Under the pieces are notes generated by a model that was not told the origin of the DNA, did no database searches, and saw nothing but the letters and a program-made list of their open reading frames with translations. A stretch of DNA of 64,000 nt from Pseudomonadota bacterium. Its GTDB lineage: Bacteria > Pseudomonadota > Alphaproteobacteria > Rhizobiales > Rhizobiaceae. Shown in pieces: positions 63,351-64,000 of the stretch (positions within the stretch are counted from its first letter, which is position 1; the number at the start of each line of letters is the position of its first letter). The stretch lies in assembly GCA_023404095.1 (NCBI GenBank), contig JAEYDD010000030.1, positions 186,001 through 250,000 on the forward strand, written 5' to 3'. A program made the translations under genes and the position numbers.

Positions 63351-63850
63351 AGCGGGCCGTCCACCGGATAGTCGGCCACCGAGGCGCTCTGGTTCTCGCG
63401 CCATTCGTCAAGCCGCAGCGCAAGTTCCGGATCGGACAGCGCAAGAACGGCGGCAGCGAGCAGGGCGGCGTTCACCGCGCCGGCCTTGCCGATCGCCAGC
63501 GTGCCGACGGGTATGCCGGCTGGCATCTGGACGATGGAAAGCAGGCTGTCCTGTCCCGAAAGCGCCTTCGACTGCACCGGCACGCCAAACACGGGGAGCG
63601 AGGTCAGTGCTGCGATCATGCCGGGCAGGTGTGCGGCGCCGCCGGCTCCGGCGATGATGATCTCGAAGCCTTCGGAGCGGGCGGTCTTGGCAAACTCGTA
63701 GAGCCTGTCGGGGGTGCGATGGGCGGAGACGATGCGTGCCTCATAGTCCACCTCGAGCGCGTCGAGGGTGTCGGCAGCGTTCTTCATCGTCTCCCAGTCG
63801 GATTGACTGCCCATGACGATGGCGACGGGTGGCGTCTGAGGTGTCTTCAA
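63347..63850 (-). CDS. purE: 5-(carboxyamino)imidazole ribonucleotide mutase
   Basis: Class I PurE, 167 residues, which rearranges N5-CAIR to CAIR. The substrate-binding motifs are IVMGSQSDWETM, RIVSAHRTPDRLYEFA with the catalytic His, IAGAGGAAHLPGM and VGTLAIGKAGAVNAALLAA. It overlaps purK by four bases and precedes it in the operon. The start at 63850 gives the normal length. The DUF465 gene upstream ends 14 bases away on the same strand. Confidence 0.96.
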   Translation of the reverse strand: MKTPQTPPVAIVMGSQSDWETMKNAADTLDALEVDYEARIVSAHRTPDRLYEFAKTARSEGFEIIIAGAGGAAHLPGMIAALTSLPVFGVPVQSKALSGQDSLLSIVQMPAGIPVGTLAIGKAGAVNAALLAAAVLALSDPELALRLDEWRENQSASVADYPVDGPL

Positions 63851-63864
63851 CTTCGCTTTCCGTT

Positions 63865-64000
63865 TCAGGCGATGATGTCGGGAATGATCTGGTCTTCGAT
63901 CTTGGAGATCTTGTCCTTGATCACGAGCTTCTTCTTCTTCATCCGTTGCACCCGCAGGGCATCGCAGCCGACCTGGATCATGGCATTGATGGCGGCATCA
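63865..64000 (-). CDS. DUF465 (YdcH-like) small protein, 5'-truncated by the window edge
   Basis: The last 45 codons of a gene whose start lies beyond the window end. The visible part reads LRVQRMKKKKLVIKDKI and IEDQIIPDIIA, a pattern typical of alphaproteobacterial DUF465 proteins of about 55-70 residues. These are basic helical proteins without a known role. The stop lies 14 bases before the purE start, so it may be the first gene of the purEK transcript. Confidence 0.85.
   Translation of the reverse strand, partial: DAAINAMIQVGCDALRVQRMKKKKLVIKDKISKIEDQIIPDIIA

Overview
The window looks like a stretch of core chromosome from a Rhizobiaceae alphaproteobacterium (Rhizobium, Sinorhizobium/Ensifer, Shinella or a close relative). 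The reasons are high GC (clearly above 60% by eye), rhizobial gene pairings (cpdR beside an N-formylglutamate amidohydrolase, gapR/DUF1244/pyk/rpmJ/purEK), an Omp10-type lipoprotein, homospermidine synthase, a ROSE-type leader before an Hsp20 gene, and a small RNA of the MmgR/alpha-r8/suhB type in its usual neighbourhood. I see no rRNA, tRNA, CRISPR array, insertion sequence, prophage or integrated element. Genus assignment was not attempted.

Layout. 1-4.9 kb: leucine-degradation operon on the plus strand (ivd, cut by the window edge, then mccB, a Rid-family gene and mccA). 5-18.4 kb: a minus-strand envelope cluster. Read in transcription order it is a FecR/TPR/outer-membrane barrel protein, a CHASE2 class III nucleotide cyclase, an alpha-2-macroglobulin with a PAN-like N-terminus, and penicillin-binding protein 1C. 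A three-helix membrane protein resembling Pycsar effectors (DUF5706) diverges from the head of this cluster. 19-26.6 kb: cpdR, an N-formylglutamate amidohydrolase, the MmgR-like sRNA, hisN, a lysophospholipase-like hydrolase, a heat-inducible Hsp20 gene, a BASS-type transporter with a divergent LysR regulator, and threonine aldolase. 27-33.5 kb: gltB and gltD (NADPH glutamate synthase), separated by a 56-residue membrane protein gene that overlaps the gltB stop. 33.5-43 kb: an intergenic mosaic repeat, VOC and DUF459 genes, a MltB-type transglycosylase, galU, a beta-barrel protein, kdsD, NfeD/SPFH and ferrochelatase. 43-52.9 kb: 5'-nucleotidase with LysM, PhzF, Omp10, homospermidine synthase, a pabB-pabC-DUF3445 operon and oligoendopeptidase F. 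53-64 kb: a sigma-54 response regulator, a DUF882 peptidase, NUDIX, GapR, DUF1244, a second N-formylglutamate amidohydrolase, DUF1036-pyk, a TPR protein, rpmJ, purK-purE and a partial DUF465 gene.

The part most worth following is 12.6-19.1 kb. An outer-membrane barrel carrying a periplasmic FecR sensor domain is translationally coupled to a membrane cyclase with a periplasmic CHASE2 sensor. A gene resembling a known cyclic-nucleotide-gated membrane effector family diverges from the same promoter region. This could be an envelope-stress second-messenger circuit. That is inference: the cyclase keeps purine-type specificity residues, so I do not call it a Pycsar system.

Other notable items are a 17-bp perfect hairpin followed by a U-rich tract that contains the start codon of the TPR gene downstream of rpmJ, an 11-bp perfect palindrome in the long gltB upstream region, a Rid protein lacking the substrate-binding arginine, and a DUF459 SGNH-like protein lacking the usual Ser and His.
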